This document shows positions 35,241-46,988 of a DNA stretch of 64,000 nt, in pieces. The notes beneath the pieces were generated by a model. That model was not told the DNA's origin. It ran no database searches and saw nothing but the letters and a program-made list of their open reading frames with translations. The DNA is from Hippophae tibetana (taxonomy: Eukaryota; Streptophyta; Magnoliopsida; Rosales; Elaeagnaceae), in contig CM072805.1 in the NCBI GenBank assembly GCA_037013495.1, positions 24,744,669-24,808,668 on the forward strand, read 5' to 3'. The stretch's first letter is position 1, and every line of letters starts with the position of its first letter. The position numbers and the translations under genes are program-made.

Positions 35241-37890
35241 ACTATCATATATACATATTAAAAGAAGGACAATTATATTATAAAAGATATTTTTATTATC
35301 TTAAAATATGATATGTTTATTGTACTATTGCAATTAATTACCTTAAATTTATCAAGAATAAATCATTTACTTAATAATAATAAATTAGGTTAGGATAATA
35401 TCATCATTGGAAAAAATTTCAAACTTTAACTAATATGTAATAAATATTATTTTTGAGTCATTTTATAAGGCAAATTTATCTTGACAATTTAAAAAAATCT
35501 AAAACCTTAATCGACTTATTATCTGTAAAAAACTAACTTTGAAGCGAATTTATAAGATCAATTTGAAGGATATTGATTTGACGATTTTAAATTTATAATT
35601 ATAACATGAAACTCAATTGAATATGACTCTAATGTAATGATTAATGATGAAATCGAGTTATCTTATCAAAGTCAATATCTTTTTGAATATATTTACTAAG
35701 TGAATAACAAATATAAGGTAAAAGCTTGGTTTTAATGAAAGTCTTGACTTTTTTATGCTTTATCATTCCATATGCATTTTTACTCAAAAATCAAGTAATC
35801 AAAAAATACTCTATTAAAAGAACAATCCATGTTAAAATAAAACATGAGATTGTCAAAATTTAATGAAAAAGTATAGAAAATTTCCTATAAACTTAATCAA
35901 AAGAGTACATTGGAGGAAAACGTTGGAGGAAAGAAAAACATTGGAAGATAAGACAATATTAGAGGAAAAGACAATAGTGTATGTATAATCAATGTCTCGA
36001 CGAGAATATTATTAGCTGAAGAAGAAGATGATAATGAGATTTCTCGTTATATGTGCAATCGATGGTGAGACAATTGGTTGGAGAGAAGCTACAACATTGA
36101 TATTGTTGTTGACGTTTATGTATTGACTATAAGACATAAGTGAGAGATAAGAGTGAGATCTAGGTTTAGAAAAAAGTTTACATTTTATATATAGTAGTAA
36201 TTAAAATATATATTTAAAAAATTAACATGTATTAAAAACCGACTTGATAAAATTGGTTTTGATATTTTTTGAATCTATTTGAACTAATCACCTTTCAAAA
36301 TAAATATATATAATTTCGACTTGAATTTAAATTAAATTAGTTGATCATTTTTTGGAAAAAAAATATTGTCCCATTATCTAATGTATAAATAAAAATATCA
36401 ATGTCTATCTTAATTTCAGACTTAATTTATAAAAATGTTAGAATATTATTATTTTTTATGATTTTTTTTGAAAAATTCACTAAAAATTATAAAAAAGATT
36501 TAATAAACCTTAAAGAAAATAATTTATGTATAATTATAAAATGTATGTATTGTTATTTTCAAAAAGTTAAATTAGTAATAAAAAATAGAAAAAAAAGTGA
36601 GTATATATAAGAAATTTTATTGATAAAATAAAAATCTACAAAAAATTGATTTAATATTAAAGAAATGATATAAAAATATTTAATAATAAATTACCTTTTA
36701 GAAATAGTTATAAATGATTATATCAAGTTTTTAATATTAAAATTTTGATAATATTATATCAAGTTTTTAATATTAAAATTTTGAATATCTATCAATATCG
36801 AAACGTAAAAAACATGACATTGTGGAAAATAGGAAGACATCGTGTTAAGTCGGTCAAAAAGCCGGTATCGTCTGTTTTTCCAGGCCATCCACAGAAAGAA
36901 GACACACAGCACACCAGTATAATTGTAAATACAAGTGGACCAACAACGTAACGAAAGACAGGATATTATTTTTAAATAGATGTAGCACAGCCCTTCTCTA
37001 AGCCGTATAAGATCAAAGATAGACTCTGTGTTTCTAATAAAGCCTCAAAGTCAACGATTCCAATTTCGAGAAATAATATAATTTAATACGAAATATTTAT
37101 TTGATAAATCAAAAGTTACATTCTGTATTATTATTAAGAATAAATATTTTAATCATGAATAATTAAAATTAACATATTATCTTTTTAAAATAATTATAAT
37201 GGTTAAGATATGAGTAAAGACAAGTTTTTATTATTAAAATTATAATTAATTAAAATTAAATATATATTAATATTATTTTATATATATGATTACATACAAA
37301 TATAATTTTAAGGATAAAATATGCATAATATTTTAAATAGTTAAATTCAAATTTTATTTATTATTATTTTATTTAAATAATTAAAAAATAAAAATTAATT
37401 TTAATATTTTAAATAATATATTAAAATAAAAATTATATTAATTTTTAATTTTTAAAATTAAATATATTTTTAAATAAATATTAAATAATAAAAATAATAA
37501 TTAAATAGTTATGAAACTGTTACACTAATATACTCAAATATAAAAATATTATCATGATATAATACTTTTCTCTGTATATTTATTATTTTAAAAAAAAATC
37601 CATTCCTTTTATTTATAATTACGCAGGCATTACTATAATTTTCCAACTTCAATTCCAATGACTCTCCTAATCTTCCTTTCCTGAATCTTCAAAGCAATCC
37701 ATCTTTTTCAATATTAGAACAGGTGGTTTCGTTCCCAACTTTCCGATAAATTTAGGGTTAGAGCATATTTAGTTCCCTCTTTCCTTATTGGTTCTGGTCA
37801 ATCTACGATTTAGGTATTTGAAAATTTGTAAATTTCATGCGGTTTCTGTTTCTTGTTGTCAATCTTTGATTGTCTGCATCTTTTGGGCAA

Positions 37891-40521
37891 ATGGGTTTTA
37901 CGGTTTCTGATGAATTGTTGGGAACTTTTGCTCCTATTTTGGTATATTGGGCGTATTCTGGAATTTATGGTCTTCTAGGTTATTTTGAGAACTATCGGTT
38001 ACATTCTAAGAGAGATGAAGATGAGAAGAATTTGGTATCTAAAGGAACTGTGGTGAAAGGTGTTATTCTTCAGCAAACCATTCAAGCTATCGTGGCAATT
38101 CTCTTGTTTACGGTATGATTTTGAATAACTTCTATCGAATTAACTTTTACTTCTTTGTATGGAATTTGTCGATTGAGTCCCTCAGGCACAGGTAACGATT
38201 TTCTTAATAAATTAGCAACATGGTAGTCGCCTATGTTTGCATAATTTGTATCTGTGTCCCTCTCTTAGGCACAGCTATTGATGGGTTTAACATAAGCTGT
38301 CCGACTCTGTTTCTAAAACACAAGTAGTTGTATTCTGGAATAGTTTAGTAGCTAGGTTGCTTTGCAAGAGCATCTGCTATTTAGAGGTGTTCACACCCAG
38401 GTTTGAAATATCGATTTTGGTGAATATGTTAAAATATAATTTTTATAAATATGTCCAAAATATTGTCATTATTGACGAAAATTTTGGAAAAAATCACAGA
38501 ATCTATAAAAACTCTATCAAATATATATATATATTTTAATAAAATTTTATAAAACATTAAAACAATCAATTACTTATATTTTAAACTAATTTTTTGTTTA
38601 ATACATGTATTTTTAAATACATACAATATTTATATTAATTAATAAGTTAATTAATTAATTAAAATATTGTGTAATAAAATATATATATTTTTTCCTAAAT
38701 ATTGTAGAATAAGTAATTAAAAGGTTTAAAATAATTAAGTATATCATCTAGTTATAACTACTATAAATAGATAAATTTTAACGGTATGAAAATAATTTAT
38801 CTATTACAAAAGTGAAAAAATTGAATTGAAATGATTACTTGTAAAGAAAAAAAAAATCAAAAATTAATATTTTTGATATTTTTTTCGACATTTTAGCTAC
38901 AATATCCATCGTATATTAGTGGAAAAAAGACATTTTAGCGATAAAGATGTTTTATCAATATTTTAGCGATATTATCCATATTTTTGCAATAATTTGTCCA
39001 AAAGATATGTACCTCATGTTTCAATGTTTGGATATGTAAAAAAGTCAAATTTTGTCGTCGTCAATGTTGACATTTTCATCCCTGGTTCACAAAGCTTGAT
39101 GATATATAGAAATTCAACAATGTATGGTGTAGATATTGTCTAACTAGTTCTTTCTTTGGTGTGAGTCAAATAATATATGGTGATCTAAAACTTAGAACTA
39201 TGCTCCTATGTGATACTCCTCCGATGAACGGAATTGGCCTCCTTTGACCAAGAAAGAATTAATTTCTTCCTCAATGATATCTCATATCTCTGTGGTTAAT
39301 AATAATAGTTTGACTTGTGACTTGTGACCATGGGCATCCAAATGTGTTTACTTTGTGTATGCCGACTTTTGGGATATTTATATTAGCTAATTTTTGAATT
39401 CTGGTGATGGAAGAGATCTTTCAAGTTTTCTTTGAATCTATGGCATGAGATTGACTTAGCCTCTTTTAGTTTTCAATTCCCTGTCTACTACAAGTCAAAA
39501 CCATTGATCAAGTTGTTGGAACAGTTGAGTGTAATTGTTGCTGAGTGAGAAATCAGGTGTCATGGAACTCAGTGTGTTTATCTCACTTGATTTATACGAA
39601 GCTTAGAAGTTGAATGAACAGTAATGATGCCAGCGTTGCAGTTTAACATCCCTTCTTCTGTCTTTGTAATGATTGTATGAATGAAAAGATGAGTGAAGCA
39701 ATTGTGATTTTAAGCACGGACTGATGATTGGACTAAAACCTTGTGTAATTCATTTCAATGTCTACGTTGGTATATTTGTTCAATCAATTATGAGAGAACT
39801 CTCATATCCTATTAATAATGCATGAATTATTTCCATTACTGTCTGATTCATAAAAGCTGTTAGCTATCGTTTTCTCTCCAGCACCTGACATGTCTCACCT
39901 TGTTTTATTATCCACGACTGACAGATCAAAATTGCTAATCTTTTATGGAATTTTTTTAATGTTCTGTAGGTGACAGGAGATGATGGAGCTGCTATAGCTC
40001 CAAAACTCTCATTATTTGGTCTGGCGAAGCAGTTTGTTACTGCAATGTTGGTTCTGGATACTTGGCAATATTTTATGCACAGATACATGCATCAAAATAA
40101 GTTCCTATACAAACACATACATTCTCAACATCACCGGCTTGTTGTACCCTATGCATATGGAGCTCTATATAATCATCCTCTTGAGGGGCTTCTCCTCGAC
40201 ACCATTGGTGGTGCTTTATCCTTTCTCGTATCTGGTATGTCTCCTCGATCCTCCATCTTTTTCTTCACCTTTGCGACCATCAAAACTGTAGATGATCACT
40301 GTGGGTTATGGCTACCCGGAAACCCCTTTCACTTAGTTTTTAGAAATAATACTGCCTATCATGATGTTCACCATCAACTATATGGAAACAAGTACAACTT
40401 TTCCCAACCATTCTTTGTGATGTGGGATAGAATGCTTGGAACCTACATGCCTTACTCATTAGAGAAACGATCAGATGGAGGCTTAGAAGCGCGGCCGTTA
40501 AAAGATTGCAAGGATGATTGA
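37891..40521 (+). CDS. SBH1: Sphinganine C4-monooxygenase (sphingoid base hydroxylase), two exons
   Basis: This enzyme hydroxylates C-4 of dihydrosphingosine to form phytosphingosine at the ER membrane, using di-iron and cytochrome b5. The exons are 37891-38112 and 39970-40521, giving 257 aa, against about 258 in Arabidopsis SBH1. The start ATG gives MGFTVSDELLGTFAPILVYW; a longer frame upstream begins with a non-ATG codon and is not used. The histidine boxes are complete: HRYMH (about 111-115), HSQHH (125-129) and HDVHH (205-209). Hydrophobic segments occur at about 7-27, 60-75 and 150-170. DTIGGALSFL and FATIKTVDDHCGLWLPGNPF are family blocks. The intron (38113-39969) holds an AT-rich repeat also related to HGH1 intron 6. 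No lesion is seen. Confidence 0.96.
38395..39085. repeat. AT-rich dispersed repeat in the SBH intron
   Basis: It starts near TTCACACCCAGGTTTGAAAT and ends near GACATTTTCATCCCTGGTTC. These two ends are roughly inverse-complementary around CCAGG and TGAAA. The interior repeats ATATTTTAGCGATA and CGACATTTTAG words. It shares vocabulary with 26830-27670. I infer an old MITE-like element, with exact termini uncertain. Confidence 0.4.
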
Positions 40522-43500
40522 TATTTATAGGTAACGAGAGCGAAGATATACTGATTGTATCAGTAATTTTTTTTTTCCTTCCCTTTTGTGAGCGAACCAG
40601 ACTACTTCATTTGTATATACATATGTATTATTTTACCCTTTGTCATTTTATATTATGGGATTGAGTAACAATGTATCCTAATGACCTTGAGCTTGATCTA
40701 GTTGTATTGGCCATGATCTGTTTTGATAATATAAAACGCCTTTGGTTTTAGGGGAATGATTGACACTGGGTGGCAATCTTGCAGTTACTTGTTGGCTTGA
40801 TATTCTCCTCTTTATTTTTATTTTTTTAGTATTAAATAAAACTGTTTCCATGTTTCAACTCTTCATTGTCTGCTAGGCTGCCATGAATGACAATTGACAA
40901 CTAATAAAAATATTAAATTAGATAATAATTTGAATATAGTGGTAAGCCTTGTGTTTTTTGGCTGATTATTTCGCGCCTTGTCAGAAGCATCTTCTCTACT
41001 TACCTTTCAACTTTGTACAACTTTATAATTATTTGTATAATATGAAATATATATCTTGTATAACTTGGTAAAAGGTATGCATACAAATAAAAATGACTTT
41101 TTTTTCTTTTTAATAATCAATTTTGTTTATTTCATATTTATTTTTCTCACATATTTCAACTGACAAATCAATTATATAGATTGTATTTAGCATAAAAATT
41201 AATGACTACAATATTAATAAAAAATATTTTTTATGAAAATTGATTATTTGTTTTATGTTGTTATTTTAGTTATAACTAAACAGCTACAAAATTATAAATG
41301 ACTATTCTAATTGGATCTAAATTGTATTTATTATTATTTTTCACAATGTGGCAATGTGTTGGTTTGAAAAAAAAAATCACATCCTATCAAATGGGTCTCT
41401 GAAAATGATAATACACCAAATTTGCAATTAAGAATATTGACTCTAGAAATATAGTGTTTAATAGATATTTGAAATTTTGTATGGTGTATATATAAATTCA
41501 CTAGATTACAAGAGGGTGTTTGAGAAAATTGGACCACTGCATTTATTTGGTAACTATAAATTTTGATTGGAGATACACTCTTTCTTATCCTTATAAGCTT
41601 TGATATTATATCAAATATATAGCGTGCGTCGTTTTAAAGGACATTCCTTTGTAACAAAATTGAAAGTTCTTCACAAATAGCTTGATGGAGAATCCTAAAC
41701 CTCAATTTAATTGCTTGGTTCTGAATTTTGTATTGCAACTCGTGGAACCTTGCTTACCTTTGAGGTTAAAATCCTACTAAATGACCCTGGAAAAATGTTA
41801 AGTCGAAAATTAAAGTAGCTTCAATAACAGATATAGAATAAAACTAACTTAGAATTCCATATATATCACTTTAATCACATAAAAATAATTTTTCATTTTT
41901 GTTTCTTTTAATGATTATTCAAACTTTAACTTTAGAAGATGATTTGTTGTTCTTTCACGGTTTAATTAATAGTCTGATGAAAAATTTATTATTATTTTAT
42001 TTAAAATTATAAGTTCAAATCATATAAATATTAATGTTTATTTACGATCATTTTTTTCGCTTTGAATCACATGATATAAAGAATCATATTGTTTTGATAA
42101 AGTAATGGAAGGAGAGATTGAAGAATAGAGTGTTGATTGTAATTTTTTATATTACTGTGGTTTTAGGATAACTTTAAATGAAAAAAATAATATTTATTAC
42201 AAATTATACTTTTTCTCAAATCAAGTACTTTGAACATGTGTGGACAAAAGTTGGACAACTCAAAGTTTTGAAAGATTTTAGATCACTAGCACTTTTAAAC
42301 TATGAAAATATAAGCTATTTTGGTCCATGCTTTTAATTTTGTAAGAATTGAGAAGGAAAAAAAGTTTTTTTTTTTGTTATTTTCTTAATAATGTTTGGTA
42401 ATAGGAAGCATGACAAATTAGGGACGTATGTTAACTAGATGAAATGAAATCGGAAAACGAAATCAAAATATGATATTATATTTAAAATTGAAGTAAAAAT
42501 CGGTGCATATAAATATAAAAAGTTATTATCAAATAAAGGTTACATGTTTAGATCTTCAAAAATCAAATTTCGTTTAAAAATATAAAATTTTAATAAAAAA
42601 AATATTTATAAATTAAAAATAATAATATCTGATGTACAATTTCTGATATTGGAGTAGGTTTATTTCACTTAAAACTAAAATTTTAAATAAAAAAATAATT
42701 AAAATTAAAAATTTAACTAAAATTTTCCATCAAAAATCAAATCCATTAGACTATTACCCTATTTGCAAATGCTTTTATTTATGTTTGAACAAGAAGAAAT
42801 CTGACAGAAGCCAAACAGATGCATCATAACACCCACTTTCTTTGAGTGTCATTTCCTAAATTGCAATGACAATAATGACATCCACTAAAAACAAGTACAA
42901 ATTCAACCAAAAAGACGTGGAGAGAGGGTAAAAAAATAAAAGCCCAAACAAAAACGTTTTATATCCCACTGAGTTTTAATTTTTTCTAATTAATTTAATA
43001 CTTTATATATTTAATTTTATATTAATAAAGTATTTTAGTTTACATTCAACTTAAATTTCATTATAATGAGATTATCATAAGAAATCAATATTTTTCTTAG
43101 ATACGGATCAAAATACGTGATTGATATAAAACTAATATAAGATAATAAATTATTTTAGTTTGTTGTGTTAACAAACAATTATAAGTTGAAAGGAGTGTTT
43201 AACTGTATAGTACATTAATAACATACATCAGCTGTAAGAACTTGATGTAAACTTAACTGCTCAGGGCAGGGGGGAAAAAGAAGAAGCTCTCAATGATTGG
43301 AAAGCTAAACATCTAGATTAATGGCAGCTAAATCCTAATGAAAAAAATATTTTATTACAAAAGCTGAATACCTTCAGAAGTGCTAACTTGTTAAGAAATT
43401 AACAATACATATAGATTTGAAACATAATAAAAAATTACAAAAGATTAACATCTAGATTATTAAGTTTAAAGCATGTTGTTTATTCTCAATCTGAAACCTT

Positions 43501-43623
43501 GTCAAAGGCACAAAAGAATCAAATCTTTTATGCATAAACTAATCATAATTTGACCTCTCATTTGTTCTATAAACATTCCCTTCAACTTTTACAGCTTCAT
43601 GACTCTTATAACCCAACAAATTA
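40522..43623. other. SBH 3' flank and AT-rich intergenic region
   Basis: 40522 to about 40760 is the likely SBH 3' UTR. The remainder, up to the PKS remnant, is AT-rich with no supported gene, RNA or bounded repeat. Confidence 0.45.
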
Positions 43624-44375
43624 CTAGAACGCCTCCTGTATCTCTTTGTTCATTTTGTTCTTGGAATATGTTGTAGTTGAATTCATTTTCTTTGGACTTG
43701 ACATGTAAACTGTAGATCTTTGGTCTTCACAATCTGACATAACTGAGAAATGTACAGCACTTGCAGTAACTACACTCCATTCAATACTAACTTCACTTGG
43801 TGCATAACAAGTAGAAGGACTTGCACAACCAGATATATCATCTGATTGTTTTCTTCTAACGAAAGAATTGGGTTTGTTTGTTATGGTCTCTATTTCAAAC
43901 AAGTCTGAACTTTCATCACTTTCTGAATCATTATTACCATTGAATTCAATTTCATCAGCTCTTTCATTACCACTAACATTCCATGACATCATTGTTAGTC
44001 TCTTGTCAAGGTTTAGTGATCTGTTTCTTTTTTCTACAATTGAGGACCCAAGTACCTCTCCTGACTTGCTTTCTCTGATCAACCCGGTTCCTATAATGTT
44101 ATTTTTCTTTGTTGTTGATCTGTTTCTTGACTCCAGAATCAAAGGGTAGTTTGGTAATTTGATCTGTATCTACGAGCTCAAGACCAGTTTTGATAGGAGG
44201 TATTGTTCTTGGTCTGTGATGATTTACTCCATTACTAGAATTAGTAATATTCCTGTTGAAATTGATTTCGCCAAGATCATCTCCTTTAACATCAACAGCA
44301 TTTCTATCTGAACAAACACAATTACAACCAAGGTTGGATAAAAAGTTCTTTCAATTTGATTTTTTTTTACTCTTA

Positions 44376-45354
44376 CCCCATGTTTGGTTGGATGGAATGT
44401 AATGGAATGAAATCAGAATTAATTCCTTTCATTTTGTGTGTTTGGTTGGACGGAATAGAGGACGGAATAGAATCAGATTACTAAAAGAAAAAGAATCACA
44501 ATTCCTTCTCTTCTTCTTGGTAATCATAATTTCATTCTCATCTAAACTTTTTTTTTTCCAATTTTACCCTCACTTAAAATATAACCTTAAACTCAAATCT
44601 CAAATTCTCAAACCTAAAATTCCAAAACCCTAAACCCTAAACCCAAAATTTCAAAACCCTAAACCCTAAATCCAAATCCTAAAACCCTAAACCCTAAACC
44701 CTAAACCCCAAAATCCCTAAACCCTAAACCCTAAATTTCAAATCCTAAAACCCTAAACCCTAAACCCCAAAATCTCTAAACCCTAAACCCTAAATTCCAA
44801 ATCCTAAAACCCTAAACCCCAAATCCCTAAACCCTAAACCTTAAAACATAAATCCCAAAACCCAAAACCCCAAATTCCAAATCCTAAAACCCTAAACCCC
44901 AAATCCAAAATTCTAAAACCCTAAACTATTTTTAGAAAAATAATAATTTTAACCCTAAACCTTAACCTACAAATATAACCCCAAATCCTAAATCCCTAAA
45001 CCCTAAATCCCACATCCCAAACCTCAAAACCCTAAACCCTAAACCCTATTTAGAAAAATAATGATTTTAATAATATATTTCTTTTTAATTAAGTAATAAT
45101 TATTTAGAAAAATAATGATTTCAATAATGTATTTTGTGTGACGAAAAAATAGTAATTAAATGACATTATTTGAATTTTACAGCATGTAGGGGTATTAAGG
45201 TCATTTACAGCTTTTTTCATTCCATTTCAATGGAAAACCAAACACTATAATCCTGATTCCGAGTTTGATTCTAGTGGTCAAACCAAACAAAATTGTTTCC
45301 TTTCCATTCAATTCAATTCCGATTCTGATTCCATTCCACGAACCAAACGCCACC
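44376..45354 (+). mobile_element. Harbinger/Tourist-type MITE, copy 2, inside the PKS gene
   Basis: TTA at 44373-44375 is repeated at 45355-45357. The left end is CCCCATGTTTGGTTGGATGG, and the right end reverse-complemented is GGTGGCGTTTGGTTCGTGG, giving imperfect inverted repeats around GTTTGGTT. Subterminal regions are rich in GGAATGGAAT-like words. The interior is a long CCCTAAA array, and no transposase is present. It is in the opposite orientation to copy 1 (4841-5685), which shares the ends, the subterminal words and the telomere-like filling. It interrupts the PKS coding sequence. Confidence 0.8.
44600..45055 (-). repeat. Telomere-like CCCTAAA array
   Basis: There are dozens of CCCTAAA units and variants (CCCAAAATC, CCTAAAACC), with short perfect blocks of up to three or four units. 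It lies entirely within the Harbinger-type element and reads TTTAGGG on the minus strand. Confidence 0.9.
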
Positions 45355-45728
45355 TTAGAGTTTGAATGGTTTCTTAAAGCACTTTGTATTAACGCATTTT
45401 GGCTATTCCAACTTGATTCAGAACGAACACTTGGAGTTCGAGGCTGAATTTTTCCTCTCAAATGGTTTATGTTGATTCCTTCATCACATCTCTTGTAATG
45501 GTGATCATTTCTTGATCCTGTGGATGAAATCGTAGAGGTCTTCTCAGTTATTATACCTTTGAAGTACTTTTCTGCTCCAAATACTCCAATTGCATCATCT
45601 TCTTCATCCTTTTGTCCCAAGTGATCATGCTTATCTGTGTTAATAAAGATCATGGGACTTAATTTTCGACTTGAATCAACTAGGCTAGTATTGGAATAAG
45701 TTGATGTTATGGTAACCAGAGAACTCAT

Positions 45729-46087
45729 TGTTATTGGAAATTTGAGAAAATTACCCAAATAAAGAGTTTGTTTTTTGGAGACCTAAGAAAAACAACAAAA
45801 AAGACAATCGATTAAAAAGACTAAACAGTAGGAGCTTTAGAATTTAATAAATATTTTGATACAGATTTCGAAAGTTTATAATATTGAGATATGATGAGAA
45901 GCTTAAGAGGTCCTTCCTAGCTAAAGGTTCCAAATTGAAGGAGGACATAACATGAAGGAGCTTTTTTTTGATACCATGACTGAAATATAATGAAGGTAGA
46001 ACAATTGGGTATATCATAGAATCAATAAGAGGCTCAAGGCTGCTTGGCTAAAAGATGGCTAGTTGCTTTAAGTAGACTTGTTGGGTA
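45729..46087. other. Spacer between the PKS remnant and the second copia element
   Basis: This holds the probable former PKS leader and promoter. I see no gene or bounded repeat. Confidence 0.4.
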
Positions 46088-46289
46088 TATTGGTGTGTGT
46101 TGTGGTGCATGCTACAACAGTGGCAGACAATAATATTAGTGTAGCCATAAAACATGAATATGTAGCAATTAGGGTTATTGTTTAGTTTTCGTTTTCCTTG
46201 TATACATATACATAAACTCTTGTACAGAAACGGAAGAGAAATGATATGCAATATATATGATAATTATCAGAGAAACACAATATTTGTCA
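46088..46289 (+). repeat. Left LTR of the second copia element
   Basis: It matches 49015-49250 and the LTRs of the 7.8 kb element. It is shorter than its partner because of an internal deletion, and it ends TTTGTCA before the primer-binding site. Confidence 0.85.
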
Positions 46290-46496
46290 TGGTATCAGAG
46301 CAAAGTTAATGTTGTCCTAATGAATAAAATAGCTACATACTATGTTGGAAATAACTGATTTTTGTTCTCACTTACACTGGTTTGATCTGGTGTGCTACGT
46401 TGATTTATGTTCCTCTCTGAACTGGTTTGATCTGGTGTACGGACGCTCAACAAATTGTGTTAATCTGTGGGTATTTGGTTGGTTATTTGGTGTCTT

Positions 46497-46667
46497 GTTG
46501 TAGAGAAGCATTGGGAGTATAAAATCCAGAGGTATGAAGCCAATAGCTCCTACCACACTACTTATGTCTCCAATAAATGGAAGCATTGCTGCAAAGAACC
46601 CACAAAATATCATATAAACAGTTCAAAGTATTATTCGAAGAATAAGATTCTTCTTCGAAAATATCCT
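46497..46667 (-). pseudogene. Captured AAAP (GABA/proline-type) transporter fragment, 3' piece
   Basis: The minus strand encodes FSKKNLILRIIL, then [16 protein letters not shown], then [19 protein letters not shown]. This is the conserved late transmembrane region of plant amino acid/auxin permease family transporters closest to GABA-transporter-like members. It is in antisense inside the copia element and continues the transporter segment at 46881-46988 after a kinase insert. It is a fragment only; the full family length is about 450 aa. Confidence 0.8.
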
Positions 46668-46880
46668 GTTTTTTTCCACACTAGAATCATAGCCAAAACA
46701 ACGTATGATTTCTAGGCAAGTTCCAAGTTCATTAAGAACGTATCTCTCATTCAACAACGTCTTGTATCCAAACTTATCTGAAGATTTCACTGCCATAATC
46801 GAAGGAAATTCAAAAGAAGCTTTTCTGGGCGTGGCTAAACAGATAGTTGCAAAGCTTTCACTTCCGATTTCTCTTCCACG
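46668..46880 (-). pseudogene. Captured protein kinase N-lobe fragment (MAPKKK-like)
   Basis: About 70 residues read as a kinase N-lobe. There is a glycine-loop-like GREIGSESFATICLA, the VAIK-type motif IMAVKSS with the ATP-binding Lys, a C-helix segment with Glu (TLLNERYVLNELG), and EIIRCFGYDSSVE. This pattern is typical of the plant MAPKKK17-21 group. It sits in one open frame between two pieces of an AAAP transporter, forming an antisense chimera inside the copia element. Confidence 0.75.
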
Positions 46881-46988
46881 AATCTCATAAGCAACCTGTG
46901 AATATACCAGGCCAATGGCAAGAAGTTGAAGAAGAACAAAGATCACAACCAGTTCGAGAACCCAAGTGACAAATAAAAGCCCCAACAA
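46881..46988 (-). pseudogene. Captured AAAP transporter fragment, 5' piece
   Basis: The hydrophobic segment VIFVLLQLLAIGLVYSQVAY matches the transmembrane block that directly precedes the FSKRNL region in plant AAAP transporters. Its most upstream residues (LLGLLFVTWVLEL) fit less well and may come from another source. It is separated from the 3' piece by the kinase fragment. Confidence 0.65.

Larger units (their letters stand above)
33945..37890. other. AT-rich intergenic region between tRNA-Leu and SBH
   Basis: No gene is supported. It contains a compound (AT)n(GA)n microsatellite and an ATT run. A 35-bp direct duplication (TATCAAGTTTTTAATATTAA...) lies at about 36719-36785. About 36810-36960 is less AT-rich (GCCGGTATCGTC, CCAGGCCATCC) and remains unexplained. 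The SBH leader probably lies within about 37620-37890. Confidence 0.45.
43624..45728 (-). pseudogene. PKS: PHYTOCHROME KINASE SUBSTRATE (PKS) gene, disrupted
   Basis: PKS proteins are plasma-membrane-associated partners of phytochrome and phototropin in phototropism and growth orientation. The 5' part (45358-45728) starts MSSLVTITSTYSNTS and contains the family hallmarks DAIGVFGAEKYFKG and RTPSVRSESSWNSQNALIQS. The 3' part (43624-44375) has FLSNLGCNCVCSD, SSDLFEIETI and YAPSEVSIEWSVVTASAVHF, followed by the natural stop. Family members are normally intronless, but here a 979-bp Harbinger-type element (44376-45354) with a TTA duplication splits the two parts. Apart from the insertion there is an in-frame TGA at 44351-44353 and a one-base frame change at about 44155-44180. 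I therefore call it a pseudogene. Splicing out of the insertion or sequencing error could be argued, but neither explains all three lesions together. Confidence 0.85.

Noticed and set aside
37870-37890. Upstream start for SBH adding seven residues
   Set aside because: The longer frame begins with TTG. The ATG at 37891 gives the N-terminus expected for the family.
43868-44149. Plus-strand 93-codon frame over the PKS 3' part
   Set aside because: It is a shadow of the minus-strand PKS coding sequence.
45729-45758. Longer N-terminus for the PKS remnant
   Set aside because: The extension starts at a non-ATG codon. The ATG at 45726-45728 gives the family-like MSSLVTITS start.
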